Below the pieces are notes generated by a model, which was given only the letters and a program-made list of their open reading frames with translations, was not told where the DNA came from and searched no databases. This document shows positions 1 to 5,805 of a stretch of 6,265 nucleotides of DNA, piece by piece (position 1 is the stretch's first letter; the number at the start of each line of letters is the position of its first letter). The stretch is from Candidatus Methanophagaceae archaeon (GTDB lineage Archaea; Halobacteriota; Syntropharchaeia; Alkanophagales; Methanospirareceae), in assembly GCA_013374505.1 (NCBI GenBank), contig QENJ01000279.1, forward strand, positions 1 to 6,265, in the 5' to 3' direction. The position numbers and the translations under genes were made by a program.

Positions 1-298
1 CAATCTCAAAATTTAATTCAACACTTGGCGGATAGTAATCTTTAAACTTAGGAACACAAGAGACTGATAGTTTTTCTTTTTCTTCTGCAGTAAGACCCTT
101 TATTTCTGCTTTAAACTTTTCTTCTATTTCATTCTGTACATTTTCTATTTTACGTTCTGTTTCCTCCTTCACATCTTTTATTTTATCTGATATATCCTTT
201 GTAACTCCCTTTATCTCGCTTGCGACTTTTTTTTCAAACACCTCAATTTTTCCCCCTTGTTCAAAAATATCGCCTATTTTCTCATTTATGCCTCTTAT
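1..298 (-). CDS. Coiled-coil segment, probably the C-terminal part of the preceding membrane protein gene (partial, runs off left edge)
   Basis: The frame is open from just after a TGA at 299-301 to the window edge, about 99 codons, with no stop. There is no ATG near the beginning; the first plausible start is GTG at 239-241, with only a loose G-rich stretch upstream. Codons before that GTG already look like protein (INEKIGDIFEQGGKIEVFEKK), which argues that translation does not begin there. The product is very rich in Lys, Glu and Ile with regular hydrophobic spacing, so a long helical coiled coil is likely, followed by a non-helical stretch with YYPP. Joining the end of the neighbouring ORF (KEELKQIANE) to this frame by a single-base shift gives a smooth continuous helix. 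I therefore read it as the same gene, either carrying a one-base deletion or using a -1 frameshift. No family is recognised. The 3' end lies outside the window. Confidence 0.5.
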   Translation of the reverse strand, partial: MRGINEKIGDIFEQGGKIEVFEKKVASEIKGVTKDISDKIKDVKEETERKIENVQNEIEEKFKAEIKGLTAEEKEKLSVSCVPKFKDYYPPSVELNFEI

Positions 299-510
299 TC
301 ATTTGCTATTTGTTTTAATTCTTCTTTAGTCATTTCTTCATCCCTTTTAGGTATTTTTGATTTTACCGTTTCATATAAACTATAAAGGCAAGGATATATT
401 TTTTCTGACCAAAACCTCTTTAGAATAATTACCCCACTTATCGCCCCTAATAGCCCCAAAACGAGATAGAGAAGCCATAAATTTTGTTTGAGAATCTCCC
501 ACCATGACAT
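295..510 (-). CDS. Small single-span membrane protein, function unknown
   Basis: 71 residues. Residues about 10-31 are a strongly hydrophobic segment (LWLLYLVLGLLGAISGVIIL) with Trp and Tyr at its edges, followed by a basic and then charged helical tail ending KEELKQIANE. This predicts one membrane anchor with the tail most likely in the cytoplasm, because basic residues follow the span. The ATG at 508-510 is preceded by an excellent archaeal Shine-Dalgarno sequence, AGAGGTGAT at 516-524, and by a TATA-like box at 550-558, so translation from this start is well supported. The TAA stop at 295-297 overlaps a second open frame, one base back, that continues the helical character (see 1-298). The full product may therefore be a membrane-anchored coiled-coil protein of at least 170 residues. 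Local GC is well below that of the genes to the right. No homologous family is recognised. Confidence 0.7.
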   Translation of the reverse strand: MSWWEILKQNLWLLYLVLGLLGAISGVIILKRFWSEKIYPCLYSLYETVKSKIPKRDEEMTKEELKQIANE

Positions 511-515
511 ATTTT

Positions 516-524
516 ATCACCTCT
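516..524 (-). promoter_or_regulatory. Strong Shine-Dalgarno site of the small membrane protein gene
   Basis: Read on the minus strand the sequence is AGAGGTGAT, five bases before the ATG at 508-510. It complements the archaeal 16S rRNA 3' end consensus almost completely and fixes the start. Confidence 0.75.
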
Positions 525-549
525 TCTAAAAACTTAAGTCTTTTTCTAA

Positions 550-558
550 ATTTATAAT
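550..558 (-). promoter_or_regulatory. TATA-like promoter element of the small membrane protein gene
   Basis: The minus strand reads ATTATAAAT, centred about 44 bases before the ATG. A start of transcription about 25 bases downstream would give a leader near 19 bases, just enough to hold the Shine-Dalgarno site. No clear purine-rich BRE is visible upstream. Confidence 0.4.
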
Positions 559-565
559 ATTGACC

Positions 566-619
566 TCATGCCCATTCTATTAACTTTTCAATCCGTTTTC
601 TAATTTTTTCGTAATTCAT
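566..619 (-). CDS. Candidate 17-codon small ORF after the AIR-synthase gene
   Basis: A 17-codon frame (MNYEKIRKRIEKLIEWA, then TGA) begins five bases after the stop of the AIR-synthase-like gene. The last codons of that gene provide AAAGGG seven bases before the ATG, so coupled translation is possible. The peptide would be a short amphipathic, Lys/Glu-rich helix. After the TGA the same frame stays open and helix-like (YYKFRKRLKFLEEVIKY) until it overlaps the next gene, so this could be a remnant of a longer broken gene. There is no conservation evidence and an ORF of this length can arise by chance in AT-rich DNA. Confidence 0.2.
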   Translation of the reverse strand: MNYEKIRKRIEKLIEWA

Positions 620-623
620 TACT

Positions 624-1985
624 TTACCCTTTCCACCCTAACATCTCCCTCATCCTATTTCTCCTCAAAATCGCCGCTTCAACCGCCTGATCCACATTCC
701 GTTTCATCACATCAAAATCCGCTTTCGTGCTTTCTCCCACGGCCTTCTTAACCGGCGTATACGCAGACTCACGGAACTTAGGCACAAACTCTTTCCTTTC
801 TCCATCTATCATAATTTTCGCACCTTTACCCGCTTCAACCTTACCAACCACTTCTATACCCACATTCGCAGCCCGTACAACCGTTTTCACCTCTTCCACC
901 GCTTCTTCCGGACAAATAACCAGTAACGCATCCAGTGACACACCCAAATAATCTATTTCCTGCCGCTCCAGCAAACTAAGCACTTTTTCATTCACCAAAC
1001 TTCTTATCTTATCCTCAAAAAACACGAGCTTCACCGCAGCCACTTTTGCTATCTCGTTTGCATCACCACGCACTCCGCCGTTCGTGACATCGGTCATGAC
1101 ATGCACCTTTCTCACCATATCTGCTTGGATAAGCGCATTACAAGCACGCAGAAAATTTATGTTCAGCGTTTCTTTCACCACCTCGTATTCGCCGTAATAC
1201 AATGCGGCTGTTGTGATCGTGCCTCCTCCTGCACCTTCGCTCATCAAAATCACATCGCCTGCTTTTGCACCTTCTCGTGATACAATATCTTCTGCCACTC
1301 CAACGGCACCCACGCAGCCGGTCATCCGTTCGCCAATTACCACGTCACCACCTATTCGCAGTGTCGAACCCGTCACAAGCGGCACACCCGTAGCGTCCGA
1401 TACCGCTGAGATACCTGCAATGTGATCGAATATCTTACCCACATCACCGTCATCTGCTACATGAATGTCGGATAACAACGCAACGGGCACGGCACCCAGG
1501 ACATACACGTCTCGGAGTGCGGCACGAGCCACGTGAAACCCGGCAAGAAACGGGAAATCGCTCAGTCGCGAGTGCATCCCATCCACCGTCACAACCACGA
1601 ATTTGCTCTTATCCTTATTCGTAGCAGGCAAACGTACCACGCCCGAGTCACTCAGGCTTGATGAATCAACCACAGCACCTGTGGCACCTATCAGCTCGCC
1701 TATCTTTTCATGCACATAAAAATCGCCGGAGCCACGTGATCCAACGCCCATTTCGCCCATTCTCACACCGGATAAGATTTCCGTGGCGAACTCGTCTTTT
1801 AAATCAAGTGTTCGTTTAGCTTCTTCCAATACGGCTTTTGCAAGCTTGTCCGCGGTTTCTTTTGTTGCGTTCGTTATTATACTGGTGCGTTTTATCTCTT
1901 CTATGCGAGTACTCATCTCTGCGATTATTTTAGCGTCTGTATCGCCTGCTCTTAGTTTCCGTTTCGTGAATCCTTCGAGGTCCAT
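624..1985 (-). CDS. AIR synthase-related protein (PurM/HypE/SelD superfamily, archaeal HypE-like type)
   Basis: 453 residues, complete. The superfamily (PurM, SelD, ThiL, HypE) uses ATP to activate an oxygen or sulfur/selenium group; HypE dehydrates carbamoyl to cyanide ligands for [NiFe] hydrogenase. The substrate of this archaeal subtype is not evident. Residues 1-75 form a helical extension. The N-terminal AIRS domain covers about 76-235, with the glycine-rich segment GVGSRGSGDF (80-89), VVTVDGMHSR (131-140, the place of the PurM substrate-loop DG motif), an ALRDVYVLGAVPVALL helix (156-171) and VTGSTLRIGGD (204-214). The C-terminal domain begins AKAGDVILMSEGAGGG (240-255) and holds MTDVTNGGVRGDANEIA (297-313), equivalent to the family's HD(I/V)T-x-GG motif. 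A C-terminal helical tail (about 415-453) is extra to PurM. The HypE C-terminal cysteine that accepts carbamoyl is absent, since the protein ends MLGWKG, so it is not classical HypE. The start at 1983-1985 has AAGGA upstream at 1988-1992. The gene stands alone, with its own TATA box. Confidence 0.85.
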   Translation of the reverse strand: MDLEGFTKRKLRAGDTDAKIIAEMSTRIEEIKRTSIITNATKETADKLAKAVLEEAKRTLDLKDEFATEILSGVRMGEMGVGSRGSGDFYVHEKIGELIGATGAVVDSSSLSDSGVVRLPATNKDKSKFVVVTVDGMHSRLSDFPFLAGFHVARAALRDVYVLGAVPVALLSDIHVADDGDVGKIFDHIAGISAVSDATGVPLVTGSTLRIGGDVVIGERMTGCVGAVGVAEDIVSREGAKAGDVILMSEGAGGGTITTAALYYGEYEVVKETLNINFLRACNALIQADMVRKVHVMTDVTNGGVRGDANEIAKVAAVKLVFFEDKIRSLVNEKVLSLLERQEIDYLGVSLDALLVICPEEAVEEVKTVVRAANVGIEVVGKVEAGKGAKIMIDGERKEFVPKFRESAYTPVKKAVGESTKADFDVMKRNVDQAVEAAILRRNRMREMLGWKG

Positions 1986-2025
1986 TTTCCTTTCGCTCTT
2001 CTATTAGTTTCAAGTCCCTTTTTGG

Positions 2026-2033
2026 AATATAAA
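2026..2033 (-). promoter_or_regulatory. TATA-like promoter element of the AIR synthase-related gene
   Basis: The minus strand reads TTTATATT inside TAATTTATATT, centred about 45 bases before the ATG at 1985. Transcription starting some 25 bases downstream would give a leader of about 20 bases carrying the AAGGA site (1988-1992). Confidence 0.5.
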
Positions 2034-2067
2034 TTAAAGAGGCTGCCTCACCATTCAAGATTGCAGT

Positions 2068-2103
2068 AAAAAGCAGTCTAAATATGGCTTTATAGCCAAT
2101 ATT
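2068..2103 (-). terminator. Hairpin plus T-run, possible terminator of the rpl6-atpD transcript
   Basis: On the minus strand AATATTGGCT and AGCCATATT can pair (nine base pairs with one bulged T) around the loop ATAA; on the plus strand this is 2081-2103. About eight bases further along the minus strand there is a run of five T (2068-2072 as AAAAA on plus). The site lies about 160 bases after the atpD stop and before the promoter of the next gene, where a terminator is expected. The rest of the 280-base gap (1986-2265) holds only the promoter at 2026-2033 and short frames with no convincing start or coding character; no tRNA features were seen. Confidence 0.35.
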
Positions 2104-2265
2104 AAGCACCCATTTTTACGCAATATCTGATTATCGGACAGCATCTAAAGTGGATTTGGATCGGTATAGACGAGGTTGTCCCTTGCGTTCCATATCGGTG
2201 ATCGGAGTGGCGATTCATCAAAAGCTGTAGTAGTTTTGCTCAACCGTAGCCGCAAGAAAGTGCTA

Positions 2266-2907
2266 CTACTGTTGATCCAACAACGCTTTTATCTTCTTTA
2301 ACCGCACGAAATTCTCGCGTTCCATCTCTTCTAACCGCATCCGAATGTACTTTCGTGTCGCTTTCAAACGTGGAATCATGATATATTCAAGCGCATTCAC
2401 TCGTCTCTTTGTCTTCTCTACTTCACCCGCGAGATTCTTCACTGCTTCTTCCTGCTCCGCAAGCTTTATTATCAATTCCAAAGCTTCCTCAAAGTTTCTC
2501 GCACAGCTATCCACCGCGGCATCCGAGTCCACGAGTCCATAACCGCGGCCCGTAACAGTTCTCACCAATCCGCTTTTCAAGTCTAATGTCGGCACCTGCA
2601 CACCCATTATGCTCCGTGACGAGAACTCCAGTGAAATTTCCTGTGGCGTCATCAAAGACAACTGCCGTACTTGCTCAACGCCCAGCAACGCCTGAGCTAT
2701 GATTAACGCTTCAAAAGCTTCTTTTAACTTAGATTCGGCGTTCATACGCGCCTCCCTTACTTCACAGACCACATCCAGGAATTCAGAAATTAACGCATCC
2801 CGCTTCTCACGCAGCAGGTCATGCCCCTTCTCCGCTAACTTCGCCCGCCGGTTCATCCGCAACAATTCCATCCTTGTCGGACTTATCCCTTCTATTATCT
2901 CAGGCAT
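2266..2907 (-). CDS. atpD: A-type (V-type) ATP synthase subunit D
   Basis: 213 residues, the usual length for archaeal subunit D. The protein is the central-stalk rotor shaft of the A1Ao ATP synthase; it couples ion flow through the membrane ring to ATP synthesis in the A3B3 head at the inner face of the membrane. Family signatures are clear: an N-terminal helix TRMELLRMNRRAKLAEKGHD (11-30) followed by LLREKRDAL, a central glycine-containing loop region (about 100-130), and the C-terminal helix TKRRVNALEYIMIPRL (165-180) running on through KYIRMRLEEMERENFVRLK (186-204). The two long terminal helices form the antiparallel coiled coil of the shaft. The ATG at 2905-2907 has AGGAT six bases upstream (2914-2918). 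It follows rpl6 by 27 bases and is almost certainly co-transcribed with it. None of the other ATP synthase genes is present here, which is unusual because subunit D normally follows subunits A and B in one operon. Confidence 0.95.
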   Translation of the reverse strand: MPEIIEGISPTRMELLRMNRRAKLAEKGHDLLREKRDALISEFLDVVCEVREARMNAESKLKEAFEALIIAQALLGVEQVRQLSLMTPQEISLEFSSRSIMGVQVPTLDLKSGLVRTVTGRGYGLVDSDAAVDSCARNFEEALELIIKLAEQEEAVKNLAGEVEKTKRRVNALEYIMIPRLKATRKYIRMRLEEMERENFVRLKKIKALLDQQ

Positions 2908-2934
2908 GATTCGATCCTAACGTTAATAATGTAA

Positions 2935-3543
2935 CTAAGTACCTCCTGCTTCGGTGCCCAGTCCTTTCTCTACGAGATAAATACCATCTTGAAAGACTCT
3001 TGGATCATAACGCTTTATTCGTGTCGTTTGCTCTATATTTGCTGTTGTCTGCCCTACCGCTTCCTTATCTATCCCGGACACTACTATCTCGGAGCCTTTA
3101 CCCTTTATTTCTACGTTTGCACCTTCCATAATTTTTGCGACTCTTGCCTTTCGCTCACCCAAGAAATTTGAAATAGATATGGCATTGCCTTCCTTCGTTA
3201 AAGCCACTTGCATAGGGAAATGAGCATGCAGAACCTTCAACTTATAAAAGAAGCCTTCGTTCGTACCGATAATCATATTGTTAATATGGGACCGGTAGGT
3301 TCCCGCCATGGCTCTTGTATTCTTACGTGACGAGTCGCTTTTTATAACCACTTCCGAGCCATTATCGGCCTCCGCTACCGCTATATGCAACTGGGGATAC
3401 CATAATACTCGTGCTAGCTCGCCTTTCGGACCTACCACCTTCACCTTTCGTCCCTCGATTGTAACATTTACGCCCTCGGGGATTGGAATACTATAATCAA
3501 TTCCGCCACTATCTTCTTCTTCTTTCTCCATTGATTTTGTCAT
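2935..3543 (-). CDS. rpl6: Large-subunit ribosomal protein L6 (uL6), archaeal type
   Basis: 202 residues, somewhat longer than the roughly 175-185 typical of archaeal L6. L6 binds 23S rRNA near the sarcin-ricin loop and the factor-binding region of the 50S subunit. Two tandem L6 folds are visible: the first about 19-95 with IPEGVNVTIEGRKVKVVGPKG (21-41) and GTYRSHINNMIIG (81-93), the second about 96-190 with HAHFPMQV (106-113), NFLGER (126-131) and VGQTTANIEQTTRI (163-176). The archaeal signature DPRVFQDGIYL (180-190) follows. The N-terminus carries an acidic extension of about 18 residues (MTKSMEKEEEDSGGIDYS). An internal Met5 could shorten it slightly, but GAAGGTGA at 3553-3560, nine bases before the ATG at 3541-3543, supports the longer form. 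L6 normally lies in the spc ribosomal operon between S8 and L32e; here it heads a two-gene unit with atpD. Confidence 0.96.
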   Translation of the reverse strand: MTKSMEKEEEDSGGIDYSIPIPEGVNVTIEGRKVKVVGPKGELARVLWYPQLHIAVAEADNGSEVVIKSDSSRKNTRAMAGTYRSHINNMIIGTNEGFFYKLKVLHAHFPMQVALTKEGNAISISNFLGERKARVAKIMEGANVEIKGKGSEIVVSGIDKEAVGQTTANIEQTTRIKRYDPRVFQDGIYLVEKGLGTEAGGT

Positions 3544-3552
3544 CTTTACTTG

Positions 3553-3560
3553 TCACCTTC
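3553..3560 (-). promoter_or_regulatory. Shine-Dalgarno site fixing the rpl6 start
   Basis: The minus strand reads GAAGGTGA, nine bases before the ATG at 3541-3543. It favours the start that includes the acidic N-terminal extension over the internal Met5. Confidence 0.65.
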
Positions 3561-3596
3561 AATATACTTTAGTTTGTGTAGTATAGTAGAGCATCA

Positions 3597-3604
3597 TTTA
3601 TAAA
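3597..3604. promoter_or_regulatory. Palindromic TATA box in the rpl6/hisD divergent region
   Basis: TTTATAAA is a perfect palindrome in the 156-base region between two divergent genes. For rpl6 it is centred about 57 bases before the ATG, giving a predicted leader near 30 bases that contains the GGTGA site, which is a good fit. For hisD it would give a leader near 70 bases, so hisD may instead use a weaker AT-rich element around 3638-3646 (GAATAAATG). The hisD side has only a weak ribosome binding site. No purine-rich BRE stands out on either side. Confidence 0.5.
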
Positions 3605-3699
3605 CATTGAGGATTTTTTGCACAAAAAGAATTTAGAGAATAAATGTGAGATAAAAGAAGATAGAAGTGGTAAGTTGATAGATACGTTGTAGAGAAAAG

Positions 3700-4944
3700 A
3701 TGATAAAGAAACTGAAAGAAGTAGAAGAAGAGCATGATTTTTTCAGTAGAACGCAGGACTTAACGGCGGTTATGCCGCTGGTGCAGGAGATAGTCGCAGA
3801 GGTAAAGACCCGAGGAGATGACGCACTGCGTGAATACACAGATAAATTCGATTCCGTCAAACTGAAAGAGCTAGAAGTAACGCAGGACGAGATAGAAGCA
3901 GCAAAAATGCGCGTGGATCGTGACACGCAGAGGTGCATCAAAGAAGCATATCTGGCGATACGCAATTTCCATTGCCGGCAGAAACGGGTAGCATGGCTGG
4001 AAGAATTTACAGACGGCGTCTTCATCGGCGAGAAGTATGTGCCTTTCGAGAGGGTTGGCGCTTATGTACCGGCATCTTACTTCAGTACCGCCTTGATGTG
4101 CGTGATTCCTGCGGAGATTGCTGGTGTACGCGATATAGTGGTATGCACACCGCCGGGCAAGGATGGCAATGTGGACCCATGCACGTTAGTTGCTGCGAGT
4201 CTCGCAGGTGCCACGCGGATATTCAAAGTAGGAGGTGCGCAAGCGATAGCAGCTCTCGCTTTTGGTACGGAAACCGTCCCGAAGGTGCAAAAGATAGTGG
4301 GACCAGGAAATGTGTTTGTAACGGTGGCGAAGATGCAAGCACGAGAAGAAGGTGTGGAAATAGATTTCCCGGCGGGACCGTCCGAGATTTTGATAATCGG
4401 AGATGAAACCGCGGATTCTGCTTTTATCGTTGCGGATATGCTGGCACAGGTAGAGCATGGAACGAAGTCAAAAGCGGTTCTTGTCACGGATTCTGAAAGG
4501 TTAGCGACCGAAGTGGAGCACGGACTCAAGGCAGAAGCCGGAGAAACCGCGCAGAACTGGATACTAATCAGCGATAGCATGGACGAGTGCATAGATTTTG
4601 CGAACGAATATGCACCGGAACACCTTGAGATAATGGTACAAGAGCCGATGGCGGTATTGAAACGAATAAGAAACGCCGGGTCGGTATTCGTGGGTAGCTA
4701 TTCGCCGGTAGCGGCGGGCGATTACGCAACAGGTGCGAATCATGTACTTCCTACGGCCGGCTATGCGAGCTTATACTCAGGGCTTGACGTGGACCATTTT
4801 ATGCACCGGATGACCATACAGTGGCTGGATAAGGAAGGTTTAGAGAATATAAAGGACGTGGTGGTGCGTTTGTGTGAATCAGAGGGCATGGATAAGCATG
4901 CTCGGTCAATAGATGCGCGGTTCCCGCAGGATTCTTCGGGCTGA
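3700..4944 (+). CDS. hisD: Histidinol dehydrogenase
   Basis: 414 residues, full length. It is the zinc-dependent enzyme of the last two steps of histidine synthesis, oxidising L-histidinol to histidine with two NAD+ in the cytoplasm. The family signatures are all present: GPGNVFVTVAK (201-211), DFPAGPSEILIIGD (222-235), LAQVEHG (248-254), EYAPEHLE (303-310) and GDYATGANHVLPT (340-352). By comparison with the E. coli enzyme, the zinc ligands correspond to Gln250, His253, Asp341 and His400, the catalytic base pair to Glu307-His308, and the substrate-binding His to His348; all are intact, so the enzyme should be active. The ATG at 3700 is the only upstream choice, because a TAG stop lies in frame at 3679-3681. 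The ribosome binding site is weak (AGAGA). No other his gene is in the window; scattered his genes are common in archaea. It is transcribed divergently from rpl6. Confidence 0.97.
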   Translation: MIKKLKEVEEEHDFFSRTQDLTAVMPLVQEIVAEVKTRGDDALREYTDKFDSVKLKELEVTQDEIEAAKMRVDRDTQRCIKEAYLAIRNFHCRQKRVAWLEEFTDGVFIGEKYVPFERVGAYVPASYFSTALMCVIPAEIAGVRDIVVCTPPGKDGNVDPCTLVAASLAGATRIFKVGGAQAIAALAFGTETVPKVQKIVGPGNVFVTVAKMQAREEGVEIDFPAGPSEILIIGDETADSAFIVADMLAQVEHGTKSKAVLVTDSERLATEVEHGLKAEAGETAQNWILISDSMDECIDFANEYAPEHLEIMVQEPMAVLKRIRNAGSVFVGSYSPVAAGDYATGANHVLPTAGYASLYSGLDVDHFMHRMTIQWLDKEGLENIKDVVVRLCESEGMDKHARSIDARFPQDSSG

Positions 4945-4957
4945 ACTGCTCCGTTAT

Positions 4958-4973
4958 AGCAAACATGTTAGCT
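4958..4973. promoter_or_regulatory. Imperfect palindrome upstream of cooC, possible operator
   Basis: The 16 bases are AGC-A-AACATGTT-A-GCT, with an 8-base perfect core (AACATGTT, 4962-4969) and matching outer arms. They lie about 10 bases before the TATA-like box of the CooC gene and 14 bases after the hisD stop, so they could bind a dimeric regulator of that promoter. GCTC at 4948-4951 and GAGC near 4977-4980 can also pair around it, so an RNA hairpin ending the hisD transcript is the alternative, although no T-run follows. Confidence 0.3.
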
Positions 4974-4983
4974 GTGTAGAGCA

Positions 4984-4991
4984 AAATTATA
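4984..4991 (+). promoter_or_regulatory. TATA-like box of the CooC gene, suggesting a leaderless transcript
   Basis: AAATTATA centred near 4988 lies about 23 bases before the ATG at 5011, which is the normal distance to a transcription start. The transcript would then begin at or within a few bases of the start codon. In agreement, no Shine-Dalgarno sequence is present; the bases before the ATG read CTAAAAACC. Confidence 0.4.
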
Positions 4992-5010
4992 GAACCAAAA
5001 ACTAAAAACC

Positions 5011-5799
5011 ATGTCGCATAGAAACGGAGCGAATATAATCGCAGTAGCAGGAAAAGGCGGTACGGGTAAGACAGTGATAGCCTCGTTACTGCTGAAATTC
5101 CTGGCTGAGAACAAAGCAGGTGGCGGACGAGTGCTTGCTATAGATGCCGATCCTGCCGCGAGCTTGCCCAGCACGTTAGGCGTAAAGGTGACTAAAACGT
5201 TAGGTGACGTGCGAGAAGAGATAGCATCGCCAAGCGGTGTATTCTTCTCCGAGGATATGCCAACCGATATGCTAATTGAGTACAAGATAGAGGAGATAAT
5301 GCTGAATACCGCACGGTTCTCGGTAATAGTCATGGGTCGTTCCGAAGGCCCGGGCTGCTACTGCTTGATAAACGATATGCTACGGCATTTCATAGATAAG
5401 TTGTCTTCTCGGTTCTCTACGATATTGATAGATTGCGAAGCAGGGCTTGAGCATCTCAGCCGCAGAACGACTCGGGACGTGGATACGATGCTCGTGGTTA
5501 GTGACCCGACGAAACGAGGCATAGACACGGCAGCTGCGATAAAGAACATTGCAGAAAAGCTGCATATTGACTTCGGGCAGATCTATCTGGTGCTGAACAA
5601 GGTAACAGAAGACGCGGAAGTGAAGGCTGCTTTGGCTGGGCTGGTAAAGGATAGTGGGCTTACGCTTGTAGGAACGGTTCCCGAGGATGAGCACATAAGA
5701 GCGTTTGATTTAGTGGGTAAACCGATACTGGAGCTACCGGAAGATTCTAAAGCGGTGGTCGCGGTGAAGGCGATATTTGAAAAGGTTTGTAAAGAATGA
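5011..5799 (+). CDS. cooC: CooC-type ATPase for carbon monoxide dehydrogenase (Ni) maturation
   Basis: 262 residues, complete. CooC proteins are SIMIBI-class P-loop ATPases, dimeric in the cytoplasm, that help insert nickel into the C-cluster of CO dehydrogenases. The deviant Walker A motif GKGGTGKT is at 14-21, with the signature Lys15, followed by LAIDADPAASLPSTLG (42-57). The family-specific metal-binding motif CYC (Cys116, Cys118) sits in GRSEGPGCYCLINDMLR (109-125). The switch segment LIDCEAGLEHLSRRT (139-153) and LVVSDPTKRGI (161-171) also match, as does the guanine/adenine-type LNK (195-197). The CxC motif separates it from the related MinD and NifH branches. The ATG at 5011 is the only usable start, since TAG is in frame at 4990-4992. 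There is no Shine-Dalgarno site. No CO dehydrogenase gene lies in the window, so the client (for example the Cdh/acetyl-CoA decarbonylase complex) must be encoded elsewhere; this is inference. Confidence 0.92.
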   Translation: MSHRNGANIIAVAGKGGTGKTVIASLLLKFLAENKAGGGRVLAIDADPAASLPSTLGVKVTKTLGDVREEIASPSGVFFSEDMPTDMLIEYKIEEIMLNTARFSVIVMGRSEGPGCYCLINDMLRHFIDKLSSRFSTILIDCEAGLEHLSRRTTRDVDTMLVVSDPTKRGIDTAAAIKNIAEKLHIDFGQIYLVLNKVTEDAEVKAALAGLVKDSGLTLVGTVPEDEHIRAFDLVGKPILELPEDSKAVVAVKAIFEKVCKE

Positions 5800-5805
5800 G
5801 CCTAA

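Noticed and set aside
1213..2007. Plus-strand frames rich in Ser, Pro and Thr opposite the AIR-synthase-like gene
   Set aside because: The composition is typical of the antisense of a well-formed gene, and no ribosome binding site or family signal is present.
2110..2265. Short minus-strand frames after atpD, for example a 20-codon ORF starting MERKGQPRLY
   Set aside because: They are short, in competing frames, and lack a ribosome binding site and any recognised family; I treat the region as non-coding.
3933..4592. Long open frames on both strands inside hisD
   Set aside because: They overlap a gene with intact catalytic motifs in another frame and have composition expected of shadow frames.
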